64,000 nt of DNA. Origin: Saccharopolyspora dendranthemae. Lineage in GTDB: Bacteria > Actinomycetota > Actinomycetes > Mycobacteriales > Pseudonocardiaceae. The notes beneath the pieces were generated by a model. The model had not been told where the DNA came from, did no database searches, and worked only from the letters and a program-made list of their open reading frames with translations. Location of the stretch: the NCBI RefSeq assembly GCF_007829955.1, contig NZ_VIWX01000001.1, positions 992,001-1,056,000 of the forward strand, in the 5' to 3' direction. The first letter of the stretch is position 1. Each line of letters starts with the position of its first letter. A program made the position numbers and the translations under genes. Shown piece after piece: positions 9,070 to 16,811 of this stretch.

Positions 9070-10368
9070 TCAGGCCGTCACGCCCGTGTCTCCGGAGATG
9101 GAGGAGTCTTCGCCGTCGTCCAGATTGTCCAGCACGTGGCCCATCCGGTCGCGCTTGGTCCGCAGGTAGCGGATGTTCTCCGGGTTGGGGCGGATCGGCA
9201 GCGGCACGCGATCGACGATCCGCAGGCCGTAGCCCTCCAGGCCGACGCGCTTGGCGGGGTTGTTGGTCAGCAGCCGCATCGACTTGATGCCCAGGTCGCA
9301 GAGGATCTGCGCGCCCTGGCCGTAGTCGCGGCTGTCCACCGGCAGGTCGAGCTCCAGGTTGGCGTCGACGGTGTCGGCCCCGTCGTCCTGCAGCTGGTAG
9401 GCCTGCAGCTTGTGGATCAGGCCGATGCCGCGGCCCTCGTGGCCTCGCATGTAGAGCACAACACCGCGTCCGGCCTCGGCGACCTGCTGCATCGCCGCGT
9501 CCAGCTGCGGGCCGCAGTCGCAGCGCAGCGAGCCGATGACGTCGCCGGTCAGGCACTCGGAGTGGACCCGGACCAGGATGTCCTCGCCGTCACCGATGTC
9601 GCCGTAGACCATCGCCAGGTGCTCGATGCCGTCGAGCGTGCTGTCGTAGCCGAAGGTCCGGAAGGTGCCGTGCACGGTCGGGATGCGGGCCTCGGCGACG
9701 CGCACCACCTGCTTCTCGAAGCGGCGGCGGTAGGTGATCAGGTCGGCGATGGTGATCAGCGCGAGGTCGTGCTCGTCGGCGAAGACCTCCAGCTCGTCGC
9801 GCCGGGCCATGTCGCCCTCGGCCTTCTGGCTGACGATCTCGCACAGCGCGCCCGCCGGCCGCAGCCCGGCCATCCGCGACAGGTCCACCGACGCCTCGGT
9901 GTGCCCGGGGCGCCGCAGCACGCCACCGTCGCGGGCGCGCAGCGGCACGACGTGGCCGGGGCGCGTCAGGTCCTTCGGCGTGGCCTCGGCGCCGGCGAGC
10001 ACCCGCAGCGTCTGCGCGCGGTCGGCCGCGGAGATCCCGGTGGTCACGCCCTCCGCCGCGTCCACGGTGACCGCGTAGGCGGTGCCCTTGCGGTCCTGGT
10101 TGGAGTGGTACATCGGGGGCAGGTCGAGGCGGTCGCAGTCCTCGGCGGGCATGCCCACGCAGATGTAGCCCGAGGTGTAGCGGACCATGAAGGCCACCAG
10201 CTCAGGCGTCGCCTTCTCGGCGGCGAAGATCAGGTCGCCCTCGTTCTCGCGGTCCTCGTCGTCGACGACGATCACGGCCTTGCCGGCCGCGATGTCGGCC
10301 AACGCCCGCTCGATGGTGTCGAACTTCTTCGTGCTCACCGTTTCCGAAACCTCGTCCTCGGGGTTCAT
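9070..10368 (-). CDS. ribBA: bifunctional DHBP synthase / GTP cyclohydrolase II
   Basis: 432-aa fusion of the two entry enzymes of riboflavin synthesis. The N-terminal half (about residues 15-215) is 3,4-dihydroxy-2-butanone-4-phosphate synthase, with [17 protein letters not shown] as metal and substrate site and [14 protein letters not shown]. The C-terminal half is GTP cyclohydrolase II, with zinc cysteines in [18 protein letters not shown], then GHEGRGIGL and LLTNNPAKR. The ATG start at 10368 overlaps the ribE stop (ATGA) and is preceded by GGGAGG. Both halves look intact. Confidence 0.97.
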   Translation of the reverse strand: MNPEDEVSETVSTKKFDTIERALADIAAGKAVIVVDDEDRENEGDLIFAAEKATPELVAFMVRYTSGYICVGMPAEDCDRLDLPPMYHSNQDRKGTAYAVTVDAAEGVTTGISAADRAQTLRVLAGAEATPKDLTRPGHVVPLRARDGGVLRRPGHTEASVDLSRMAGLRPAGALCEIVSQKAEGDMARRDELEVFADEHDLALITIADLITYRRRFEKQVVRVAEARIPTVHGTFRTFGYDSTLDGIEHLAMVYGDIGDGEDILVRVHSECLTGDVIGSLRCDCGPQLDAAMQQVAEAGRGVVLYMRGHEGRGIGLIHKLQAYQLQDDGADTVDANLELDLPVDSRDYGQGAQILCDLGIKSMRLLTNNPAKRVGLEGYGLRIVDRVPLPIRPNPENIRYLRTKRDRMGHVLDNLDDGEDSSISGDTGVTA

Positions 10369-11024
10369 CGCGCCTCCCTGCTGCCGCCATTGTCCCCCGT
10401 CACCGCGGGTGCACCTGGGTTCTGCTGAGCCAGCTGAGCCGCGGAGAGCCTTTCCAGGTGCTTGGCCAGCACATCCACTTCGATGTTCACTTCGTCACCT
10501 GCGGCGCGTCGGCCGAAGGTGGTCAGCTCCTTGGTGGTGGGGATCAGCGCGACGGAGAACCGCGCGGGCTCGCCGTCGGCGACCTCGACGACGGTCAGGG
10601 ACACGCCGTCGATCGTGATCGAACCCTTCTCCACCAGGTAGTGCGCGAGGCCGCTGGGAAGGTCGAAGGAGGTCAGCCCGGTGGCCTGGTCGGTGTCGCG
10701 CAGCACGGCGGTGCCGTCCACGTGCCCCTGCACGATGTGCCCGCCCAGGCGTTCCCCCAGCGCCATCGCGCGCTCCAGGTTGACCCGCTCACCTGCGTCG
10801 ACGTGCTTGAGGGAGGAGCGGCGCAGCGTCTCGGAGACCACGTCGACGGTGAACGCGCCGCCCTCGGCGGTGACCACGGTCAGGCACACGCCGTTGACCG
10901 CGATCGAGTCGCCGTGCTTCGCGTCCTGGGTGACCACCGGACCGCGGATGGTCAGCCGCGAGCCGTCCTCAAGGGGCTCCACGGACTCGATGGTGCCGAG
11001 TTCCTCGACGATCCCGGTGAACAC
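10365..11024 (-). CDS. ribE: riboflavin synthase alpha chain
   Basis: Dismutates two lumazine molecules to riboflavin. The 219-aa product consists of two lumazine-binding repeats: the first starts [15 protein letters not shown] and has [17 protein letters not shown] at the junction; the second contains [15 protein letters not shown] and [15 protein letters not shown] residues (seen as [14 protein letters not shown]). GTG at 11024 is the start, supported by AGGAGG 8 bp upstream; the frame is open further to 11114 but without similarity. It is 49 bp downstream of ribD and overlaps ribBA by 4 bp. Confidence 0.96.
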   Translation of the reverse strand: MFTGIVEELGTIESVEPLEDGSRLTIRGPVVTQDAKHGDSIAVNGVCLTVVTAEGGAFTVDVVSETLRRSSLKHVDAGERVNLERAMALGERLGGHIVQGHVDGTAVLRDTDQATGLTSFDLPSGLAHYLVEKGSITIDGVSLTVVEVADGEPARFSVALIPTTKELTTFGRRAAGDEVNIEVDVLAKHLERLSAAQLAQQNPGAPAVTGDNGGSREAR

Positions 11025-11073
11025 TGCTGCCTCCTGCCTGCCCTGCGGGCCTCGTTGCCCGCCGCTCAAGGAC

Positions 11074-12093
11074 TCAGTCCTGCGGGACCGCGCTGATGCG
11101 CACGTCCGGGCCACTCATCGTCGTCTCTTCGATTCGCAACCGCCATGCTTGCGAGATGCTTCCCACCCCGGCATTTCCCAGGGCTGCGGGTCCCGATCCC
11201 AGCAGAGCCGGTGCGATGTAGGCCAGCACGCGGTCGACCAGTCCCACATTCCAGAAAGCGCCCGCCAGGGTCGGCCCGCCTTCCAGCAGCACGTCGACCG
11301 CGCCGCGCTCGGCGAGCTCGGCCAGCGCCGCGGCGGGGTCACCGCCGGGCAGGCGGAGCGTGTCGGCCGCGTCGTCGAGCACGCGGGCGCCCGGCGGGAG
11401 GTCGCGGTCGCCGATGACGACCCGCAGCGGTTGCCGCTCCAGCAGGGTGCCGTCCGGGTCGCGGGCGGTCAGCTGCGCGTCGTCGCCGAGGATCGTCCCG
11501 GTCCCGGCGATGATGGCGTCCATCGCGGCGCGCACCCGGTGCACCTCGGCTCGGGACTCCGCCGAGCTGATCCACTTGCTGGTGCCGTCCTCGGCCGCCG
11601 ACCGTCCGTCCAACGTGGCCGCGTACTTCCACGTCACGTGCGGGCGTCCGGTGTGGACGAAGTGCAACCAGGCCCGCAGCGTCCCTTTCGCGACCTCGTC
11701 GGCGAGCAGACCACTGTGGACGTCGACTCCGGCGGCCCGCAGGATCGCGGCACCGCCCGAGGCCGACGGGTTCGGATCGGAGGCCGCGTGCACCACCCGC
11801 GCGATCCCGGCGGCGCGCAGCGCCTCGGCGCACGGCGGGGTGCGGCCGGTGTGCGCGCAGGGTTCGAGGGTGACCACGGCGGTCCCACCGTCGGCGCGGG
11901 AACCGGCTTCGCGCAGCGCGTTGACCTCGGCGTGCGGGCCTCCGGGCGGGCTGGTGGCGCCGACCCCGGCGACCTCGCCGCGCGCGTCGAGGATCACGCA
12001 GCCGACAGGCGGGTTCGGGCTGGTGGTGCCGCGAACCCGCTCCCCCGCTTCGATCGCGGCGCGCATCGCCCGTTGCTCGACCTCAGCGGTCAT
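11074..12093 (-). CDS. ribD: bifunctional pyrimidine deaminase / reductase RibD
   Basis: Performs the deamination and side-chain reduction steps of riboflavin synthesis. The 339-aa product has an N-terminal zinc deaminase domain with HAEVNAL and PCAHTGRTPPC, and a C-terminal NADPH reductase domain that begins around WKYAATLDGRSA and contains LLEGGPTLAGAF. ATG at 12093 is the start, with GAGGAG 6 bp upstream. It lies 34 bp after rpe, same strand, in the rib operon. Confidence 0.96.
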   Translation of the reverse strand: MTAEVEQRAMRAAIEAGERVRGTTSPNPPVGCVILDARGEVAGVGATSPPGGPHAEVNALREAGSRADGGTAVVTLEPCAHTGRTPPCAEALRAAGIARVVHAASDPNPSASGGAAILRAAGVDVHSGLLADEVAKGTLRAWLHFVHTGRPHVTWKYAATLDGRSAAEDGTSKWISSAESRAEVHRVRAAMDAIIAGTGTILGDDAQLTARDPDGTLLERQPLRVVIGDRDLPPGARVLDDAADTLRLPGGDPAAALAELAERGAVDVLLEGGPTLAGAFWNVGLVDRVLAYIAPALLGSGPAALGNAGVGSISQAWRLRIEETTMSGPDVRISAVPQD

Positions 12094-12127
12094 GGCGTGC
12101 TCCTCGGGCGATGCGCGGCGGTGGTGA

Positions 12128-12823
12128 TCAGGCCCGGGCTTGGGTGAAGGCCGGGGTGGCGGTCCCGCGCAGCGCCTCGATGGCCTGCGCCGGGTCCTCG
12201 GCGTTGTAGACCGCCGAGCCCGCCACGAAGCAGTCGACACCGGCTTCGGCGGCCTGCTCGATGGTCTCGGCGTTGATGCCGCCGTCGATCTCGACGAGCA
12301 GCTTCAGGTGGCCGGTGTCGACGAGCTGACGGGCCTTGCGGGCCTTGTCCAGGACCTCGGCCATGAACTTCTGGCCGCCGAAGCCCGGCTCGACCGACAT
12401 CACCAGCAGGGTGTCGTAGTGCTTGAGCAGCTCGACGTAGTCGTCGAAGTGGGTGCCCGGCTTGATCGCCAGGCCGGCCTTGGCGCCCGCGGCGTGCAGG
12501 TCCTTGGCGAGGTTGACCGGGTCGTGGGCGGCCTCGACGTGCACGGTGACGTTGTGCGCGCCCGCCTCTGCGTAACCCGGCGCCCAGCGGTCCGGGTTCT
12601 CGATCATGAGGTGGCAGTCGACCGGGATGTCCGTGGTCTTGAGGATCGACTCCACGACGGGCAGGCCGAGCGTGAGGTTCGGCACGAAGTGCGCGTCCAT
12701 CACGTCGACGTGGAGCCAGTCGGCCCCCTTGCCGGGTTCTCCGCCCACGGCGGAGATCTCGTCGGCGAGCCGGGCGAAGTCTGCGGAGAGGATGGAGGGC
12801 GCGATCATCGGCTGGTTCGACAC
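12128..12823 (-). CDS. rpe: ribulose-phosphate 3-epimerase
   Basis: Interconverts ribulose 5-phosphate and xylulose 5-phosphate in the pentose phosphate pathway; ribulose 5-phosphate is also a riboflavin precursor. The 231-aa TIM barrel shows [54 protein letters not shown] and [11 protein letters not shown], so all metal and catalytic residues are present. The annotated GTG at 12823 has no ribosome-binding site, but a -10-like box sits 7 nt upstream, consistent with a leaderless mRNA. Linkage of rpe to rib genes is the standard actinobacterial order (Rv1408-Rv1409). Confidence 0.95.
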   Translation of the reverse strand: MSNQPMIAPSILSADFARLADEISAVGGEPGKGADWLHVDVMDAHFVPNLTLGLPVVESILKTTDIPVDCHLMIENPDRWAPGYAEAGAHNVTVHVEAAHDPVNLAKDLHAAGAKAGLAIKPGTHFDDYVELLKHYDTLLVMSVEPGFGGQKFMAEVLDKARKARQLVDTGHLKLLVEIDGGINAETIEQAAEAGVDCFVAGSAVYNAEDPAQAIEALRGTATPAFTQARA

Positions 12824-12830
12824 ATGCGCG

Positions 12831-12836
12831 AGTTTA
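12831..12836 (-). promoter_or_regulatory. candidate -10 element for a leaderless rpe-rib transcript
   Basis: On the minus strand the hexamer TAAACT fits the actinobacterial TANNNT -10 consensus and ends 7 nt before the rpe GTG. Transcription would start at or next to the start codon, which explains the missing Shine-Dalgarno sequence. No convincing -35 box is visible. Confidence 0.4.
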
Positions 12837-12889
12837 AATCCCCCGCGAGGGCGCCGACCTCACGCCCTCCTCCGATGGAGGCGGCCCCG

Positions 12890-14308
12890 TCACGAACGGT
12901 CGCCGGGGGCGCCTTTCTCGGTCAAGCCCGGCTTCGTGCGGTTGATCGCGTAGTAGGCGATGCACAGGACGATCAGGAACGGCACGCCGGCCTTCCACGC
13001 GGTGTTGAACTGCTCGGTGAACGGGGTCGTGAGCAGCACCGCCGCGACGAACAGCATCGCCAGCACGGTGGTCACCGGAGCGCCCGGCAACCGGACCGGC
13101 GAGGGGTCGAGCCCCTGGGCCGCGCGGCGACGCCGGAAGACCAGGTGCGAGGCGAAGATCATCAGCCACACCACCAGCGCCGCGAACAGCGCCAGGCCGA
13201 TGAGCAGCGGGAACGCGCTCTCCTCGGCGAACACCGCCAGCGCTGCGGCCAGCGCCAGGCCCACCGCCGAGAGCACCAGCGCGCGGCGCGGGACCCCGTT
13301 GCGGCTGACTCCGGCGAACCACCGGGGGGCGTACCCGTCGAGCGCGAGCGAGTGGGTCATGCGGGCGGTCAGGTAGAGGTTGGTGTTCATCGCCGAGAGG
13401 GCCGCAGTGAGCACCACGAAGTTCATGATCCCTGCCGCGGCGGGGATGCCGACCATGCTGAACAGCCGCACGAAGGGGCTCTGCGTGACGTCCTCGGACG
13501 AGGAGATCTGGTCCCACGGCAGGATCGAGACGACCACGAGCATGCCCATCACGTAGAACAGCGCGAGCCGCAGCACGGTGCTCCGGGCGGCGCGCGGCAC
13601 GTCGCGGGCGGGGTCGCGGGATTCGGCGGCGGTCATCGACACCGCTTCGGTGCCCAGGTAGGAGAAGGTGACCACGGTCAGCGCGAGCCACACCGCGCCG
13701 AGACCGTTGGGCAGGAACCCGCCGTGGTCGGTCAGCGCCCCGACACCGGCGGGCGCGTGACCGGGCAGGCCGAAGACGATGTAGACGATGCCGAGGGCCA
13801 CGAACACCACGATGGTGATGACCTTGATCATGGCGAACCAGTACTCGAACTCGCCGAAGAAGCGCACGGCGGCGAGGTTGACCGCCAGCATCAGCGCGGA
13901 GAAGCCCACGACCGGAACCCACAGCGGCAGCGCCGGGTACCAGAACTGCAGGTAGAGGCCGGCGGCGATGACCTCGCTGCCGATGTTGACCACTTGGGCG
14001 GCCCAGTAGATCCAGCGCGAGATGAAACCGGGCAGGCCGCCGAGGTATTCGCGGATCACCGCGCCGAAGCCGCCGGCTTCGGGGTGCACGACGACCATCT
14101 CGGCGAGGGCGTAGGCGAGCGCGAGGGCGGCGAAGGCCGCGACCGCGTAGGCGATGATCACCGCGGGCCCGGCGATGGAGATCGCCAGGCCGGATCCGAG
14201 GAACAGCCCCGTCCCGATGGCGCCGCCGATGGCGATCATGCCGACCTGGCGCCCGGAGAGCGCCCGGCGCAACCCGGACGGCTGTGCCGGTGCGGTGTCC
14301 TCTACCAC
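12890..14308 (-). CDS. APC-family amino acid permease
   Basis: 472-aa secondary transporter of the amino acid-polyamine-organocation superfamily with about 12 membrane segments. The first helix carries the family signature MIAIGGAIGTGLFLGSG; further on are AEMVVVHPEAGGFG and the conserved TFSYLGTEAVSMTAAES of the AAT group (GABA, aromatic and basic amino acid permeases). An upstream GTG at 14356 is in frame, but GTG at 14308 is preferred because AGGAGG lies 8 bp upstream and the extra 16 residues are charged and non-conserved. The gene is flanked upstream by the IS-disrupted repeat. Substrate cannot be told from sequence. Confidence 0.9.
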   Translation of the reverse strand: MVEDTAPAQPSGLRRALSGRQVGMIAIGGAIGTGLFLGSGLAISIAGPAVIIAYAVAAFAALALAYALAEMVVVHPEAGGFGAVIREYLGGLPGFISRWIYWAAQVVNIGSEVIAAGLYLQFWYPALPLWVPVVGFSALMLAVNLAAVRFFGEFEYWFAMIKVITIVVFVALGIVYIVFGLPGHAPAGVGALTDHGGFLPNGLGAVWLALTVVTFSYLGTEAVSMTAAESRDPARDVPRAARSTVLRLALFYVMGMLVVVSILPWDQISSSEDVTQSPFVRLFSMVGIPAAAGIMNFVVLTAALSAMNTNLYLTARMTHSLALDGYAPRWFAGVSRNGVPRRALVLSAVGLALAAALAVFAEESAFPLLIGLALFAALVVWLMIFASHLVFRRRRAAQGLDPSPVRLPGAPVTTVLAMLFVAAVLLTTPFTEQFNTAWKAGVPFLIVLCIAYYAINRTKPGLTEKGAPGDRS

Positions 14309-14434
14309 CTGTGCTGCCTCCTGCTCGTCGCCCGACCGTTTCGGACGTCCGAGCACCCTACGACGCGCACTCGATCACGAGCCCCGAGGTTGTCGAAGCG
14401 TTGTCAACGCCCGCGAGCACTCCTCCGGGAGCAT

Positions 14435-14470
14435 CCCAGTTTTAGTCCAAACTGAGCCGACATTTCGGAC
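14435..14470. repeat. left half of palindromic repeat split by the IS
   Basis: Begins CCCAGTTTTAGTCCAAAC and matches the first 36 bp of the 68-bp repeat copies elsewhere in the window exactly. It ends with GGAC, one copy of the target duplication of the IS3 element. The rest of this copy resumes at 15788. Confidence 0.9.
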
Positions 14471-14497
14471 TGGGGTTCCCCCGTGGGTCTGGACACC
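14471..14497 (+). repeat. left terminal inverted repeat of the IS
   Basis: 27 bp beginning TGGGGTTCCCCCGTGGG; pairs with 15761-15787 with two mismatches. Confidence 0.88.
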
Positions 14498-14534
14498 CTG
14501 ATTCTGGGCCTGCGGGTCTGGGGAGGAGTGTCTT

Positions 14535-14855
14535 TTGGTGACGCGGAGGAAGTCGAAGTTTCGGGAGGAGTTCAAGCGGGACGCGGTGGCGTTGGTGGCT
14601 GATTCGGGGCGCAGTGTGAATCACGTGGCCCGGGAGCTGGGACTCAACGCCGAGACGTTGCGGGTGTGGGTTAGAAAGGCCCGCATGGACACCGAGGAGC
14701 CCGATACGGGCCAGGAGCCGGGCGTGGTGCAACCCAGCGAGGCAGCGAAGGATGTGGAGCTCGCTGAGCTGCGGAAACGGGTGGCCGAGCTGGAAGAGGA
14801 ACGCGAGATTCTGCGCACGGCAGCCGCGTATTTCGCCAAGGAGATGGGTCGATGA
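14535..14855 (+). CDS. IS3-family transposase OrfA
   Basis: 106-aa DNA-binding subunit of the IS3 transposase. It has an N-terminal helix-turn-helix (FREEFKRDAVALVADSG, then VNHVARELGLNAETLRVW) that binds the terminal repeats. A C-terminal leucine-zipper-like coiled coil (LAELRKRVAELEEEREIL) serves multimerisation. TTG at 14535 with GGGAGG about 8 bp upstream is the likely start; GTG at 14538 is next. Its stop overlaps the orfB start as ATGA. No A-rich slippery heptamer is visible in the overlap, so coupling by reinitiation seems more likely than the classical -1 frameshift. Confidence 0.92.
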   Translation: MVTRRKSKFREEFKRDAVALVADSGRSVNHVARELGLNAETLRVWVRKARMDTEEPDTGQEPGVVQPSEAAKDVELAELRKRVAELEEEREILRTAAAYFAKEMGR

Positions 14856-15754
14856 CCCTCCGCTACCGGTTCATCTCCGCCCATTCCGGCCGGTGGGCCA
14901 TCCAGCGGATCTGCACTGTCCTGGGACTCTGGCGGTCGGGCTATTATGCCTGGTTGAAGGCTGAATCGGCCCGGCAATCCAAGGTCGGTGAGGATGAGGC
15001 CTTGGTGGCGGAGATCCGCGAGATCCACCACCAACACCACGGCGCTTACGGGGCGCCGAGGATCACGATGGAACTGCGCTCGCGGGGCCGGCTGGTCAAC
15101 CACAAACGGGTGGAACGGTTGATGGCCGAGCACGGCATCGTGGGCCGTCACCAGCGGAAATACCAGCGCACCACCCGGCCCGACGCTCAAGCGGCCCCGG
15201 CACCGGATTTGGTGGGCCGGGAATTCACCGCCACCCGGCTGGATGAGAAGTGGTGCGGCGACATCACTTACCTGCCGTTGGGGCGCGGGTATCTGTATTT
15301 GGCCACGGTGATCGACATGTCCTCGCGCAGGCTCGTGGGCTGGTCACTGGCCGATCACATGACCGCCGGGCTGGTCTGCGACGCACTCGAATCCGCCATC
15401 GCTACCCGAGGTGGGCGGGTCGACGGGGTGGTGTTCCACAGCGACCGCGGCCGGCAATACACCAGCGCCGAATTCGGACATCTCTGCGACCAACACGGCA
15501 TCCAACGGTCGATGGGCAGGGTCGGATCCAGCTACGACAACGCCCTGGCCGAATCGTTCTTCGCGACCCTCAAACGCGAACTACTCGCCCCCGGCCGATC
15601 GTTCTGGCGCACCGAAACCCAAGCACGACAAGACATATTCCGGTGGATCGCCTACTACAACCACCACCGCAGACACTCCGCCCTCGGCCACCACAGCCCC
15701 ATCCACCACGAACAACACACCACGACCACTACAGTCGATCTACACGCCGCATAA
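14852..15754 (+). CDS. IS3-family transposase OrfB (DDE integrase core)
   Basis: 300-aa catalytic subunit. An N-terminal HTH_21-type segment (HHGAYGAPRITMELRSRG, then VNHKRVERLM) precedes the rve integrase core. The DDE triad is visible: Asp in WCGDITYLP, Asp in VFHSDRGRQYTS, and Glu in YDNALAESFFATLKREL. The end has the usual IFRWIAYYNHHRRHSALG. All catalytic residues are intact and there is no frameshift. Translation couples to OrfA through the ATGA overlap. Confidence 0.95.
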   Translation: MTLRYRFISAHSGRWAIQRICTVLGLWRSGYYAWLKAESARQSKVGEDEALVAEIREIHHQHHGAYGAPRITMELRSRGRLVNHKRVERLMAEHGIVGRHQRKYQRTTRPDAQAAPAPDLVGREFTATRLDEKWCGDITYLPLGRGYLYLATVIDMSSRRLVGWSLADHMTAGLVCDALESAIATRGGRVDGVVFHSDRGRQYTSAEFGHLCDQHGIQRSMGRVGSSYDNALAESFFATLKRELLAPGRSFWRTETQARQDIFRWIAYYNHHRRHSALGHHSPIHHEQHTTTTTVDLHAA

Positions 15755-15760
15755 AAACCC

Positions 15761-15787
15761 GGTGTCCACCCCCACGGGGGAACCCCA
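15761..15787 (-). repeat. right terminal inverted repeat of the IS
   Basis: 27 bp ending CACGGGGGAACCCCA; 25 of 27 positions match the reverse complement of the left end. Confidence 0.88.
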
Positions 15788-15823
15788 GGACATGATCATG
15801 GCTCGGTTATGACTAAAACTGGG
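15788..15823. repeat. right half of palindromic repeat split by the IS
   Basis: Starts with the second GGAC of the target duplication and continues CATGATCATGGCTCGG to the closing ACTAAAACTGGG. It differs from the intact copies by AT in place of TG in the right arm (GGTTATGACTA for GGTTTGGACTA). Confidence 0.88.
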
Positions 15824-15838
15824 AACTGGTGAGGTCAC

Positions 15839-16246
15839 TCAGCGCGGGAGGGTGAGGTCGATGGGGGTGGACTCCTCGACCGAGCGGCTGACGGTGCAGT
15901 ACTTCTCGATGGCGCGCTGGACCGCGTTCATCAGCTTGTCGCGGTCTTCGACGCCCTCGAGGTCGGCTTCCAGCGAGACCTGGATCTCGGCGAACTTGTG
16001 CTCGTCCTCGGGAGTCTTGGTGCGGTCGGCGCGCGCGACGAGCTCGCCGTCCTCACCGATGCGCCGGACGAAGAGGTTCTCGCTGGTCACCGCCGAGCAC
16101 GCGGCGACGGCGGCCAGCAGCAGCTCGCCGGGGGTGAACGCGCCGGGAGCTCCGTCGCGACCGACGGCGACCTCGGCACCGCGCGAGTTGGTCGCGGTGA
16201 ACGTGTGCTCGCCGGTGCGGGTCACTTCGACCGGAGTGGAGGACAT
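15839..16246 (-). CDS. OsmC-family peroxiredoxin-like protein
   Basis: 135-aa OsmC/Ohr-fold protein, normally a thiol-dependent reductase of organic hydroperoxides. The two family cysteines are present, in LAAVAACSAVTSENL and EKYCTVSRSVEE, and the N-terminal strand region contains FTATNSRGAEVAVG. ATG at 16246 is chosen over the upstream in-frame ATG at 16282 because AGGTGG lies about 6 bp before it and family members start here. It stands alone downstream of a ~105-bp gap after the deaminase gene. Confidence 0.88.
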   Translation of the reverse strand: MSSTPVEVTRTGEHTFTATNSRGAEVAVGRDGAPGAFTPGELLLAAVAACSAVTSENLFVRRIGEDGELVARADRTKTPEDEHKFAEIQVSLEADLEGVEDRDKLMNAVQRAIEKYCTVSRSVEESTPIDLTLPR

Positions 16247-16351
16247 TCGAACCACCTGTCGTCGGATCTCTGGGCCGCCCAACCCTCATCGACCGGGCGC
16301 GCTGCGGTCAACCGGGCCGCACCCGGCGTTGTTCCACCTGAGACGACGGTC

Positions 16352-16804
16352 TCAGTCCTCGCCGATGTCCTCGTTCCACAGCCGCGGATGCGCGGCGATG
16401 AAATCGGCCATCATCCGGGTGCAGCCCGGATCGTCGAGCACGACCACGTCGACTCCGTGCTCGACGAGCCAGTCGTGCCCGCCGTGGAAGTTGCGGGCCT
16501 CACCGATGACGACCCGGCCGATGCCGAACTGCCTGATCAGGCCGCTGCAGTACCAGCAGGGCGAGAGCGTGGTGACCATCGTGGTGCCGCCGTAGGAGCG
16601 CTGCCTGCCCGCGTTGCGGAAGGCGGCGGTCTCGCCGTGCACCGACGGGTCGTCGTCCTGCACCCGCCGGTTGTGGCCGCGCCCCAGCACTTCCCCGCCG
16701 GGGCCGAGGAGCGCGGCACCGATGGGGATACCACCGGAAGCCAGGCCGGTCTCGGCCTCCTCGACGGCGACCTTCAACCACTCCCGGTAGTCCACTTCGG
16801 ACAT
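16352..16804 (-). CDS. cytosine deaminase, yeast Fcy1-like (CDA fold)
   Basis: 150-aa zinc nucleobase deaminase. Zinc motifs are HGE (in SVHGETAAF) and PCWYC (in TLSPCWYCSGLI). The C-terminal part, IGEARNFHGGHDWLVEHG, then DDPGCTRMM and LWNEDIGE, follows the layout of yeast cytosine deaminase Fcy1, whose C-terminus also ends in WFEDIGE, and differs from tRNA adenosine deaminases or guanine deaminases. Likely reaction: cytosine to uracil for pyrimidine salvage. Start ATG at 16804 lies 7 bp after the rsmB stop, so it is the last gene of the def-fmt-rsmB operon. Confidence 0.8.
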   Translation of the reverse strand: MSEVDYREWLKVAVEEAETGLASGGIPIGAALLGPGGEVLGRGHNRRVQDDDPSVHGETAAFRNAGRQRSYGGTTMVTTLSPCWYCSGLIRQFGIGRVVIGEARNFHGGHDWLVEHGVDVVVLDDPGCTRMMADFIAAHPRLWNEDIGED

Positions 16805-16811
16805 CCCTTCG

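Larger units (their letters stand above)
14471..15787 (+). mobile_element. IS3-family insertion sequence, complete, 1,317 bp
   Basis: Ends are TGGGG and CCCCA, giving the 5'-TG...CA-3' termini usual for IS3. Terminal inverted repeats of 27 bp (14471-14497 and 15761-15787) match at 25 positions. The element is flanked by the direct repeat GGAC (14467-14470 and 15788-15791), a 4-bp target duplication. Removing the element and one GGAC restores an uninterrupted copy of the dispersed 68-bp palindrome, so the insertion and its exact limits are clear. It carries two overlapping transposase frames, both open, so it may be active. Confidence 0.93.

Noticed and set aside
12824..12889. FMN riboswitch before the rib genes
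   Set aside because: The space upstream of rpe is too short and lacks the conserved FMN aptamer blocks; the other intergenic gaps in the operon also lack them.
12140..14455. 771-codon plus-strand open frame
   Set aside because: Antisense to rpe and the amino-acid permease; His/Glu/Gly-rich translation is typical of reverse-strand GC frames.
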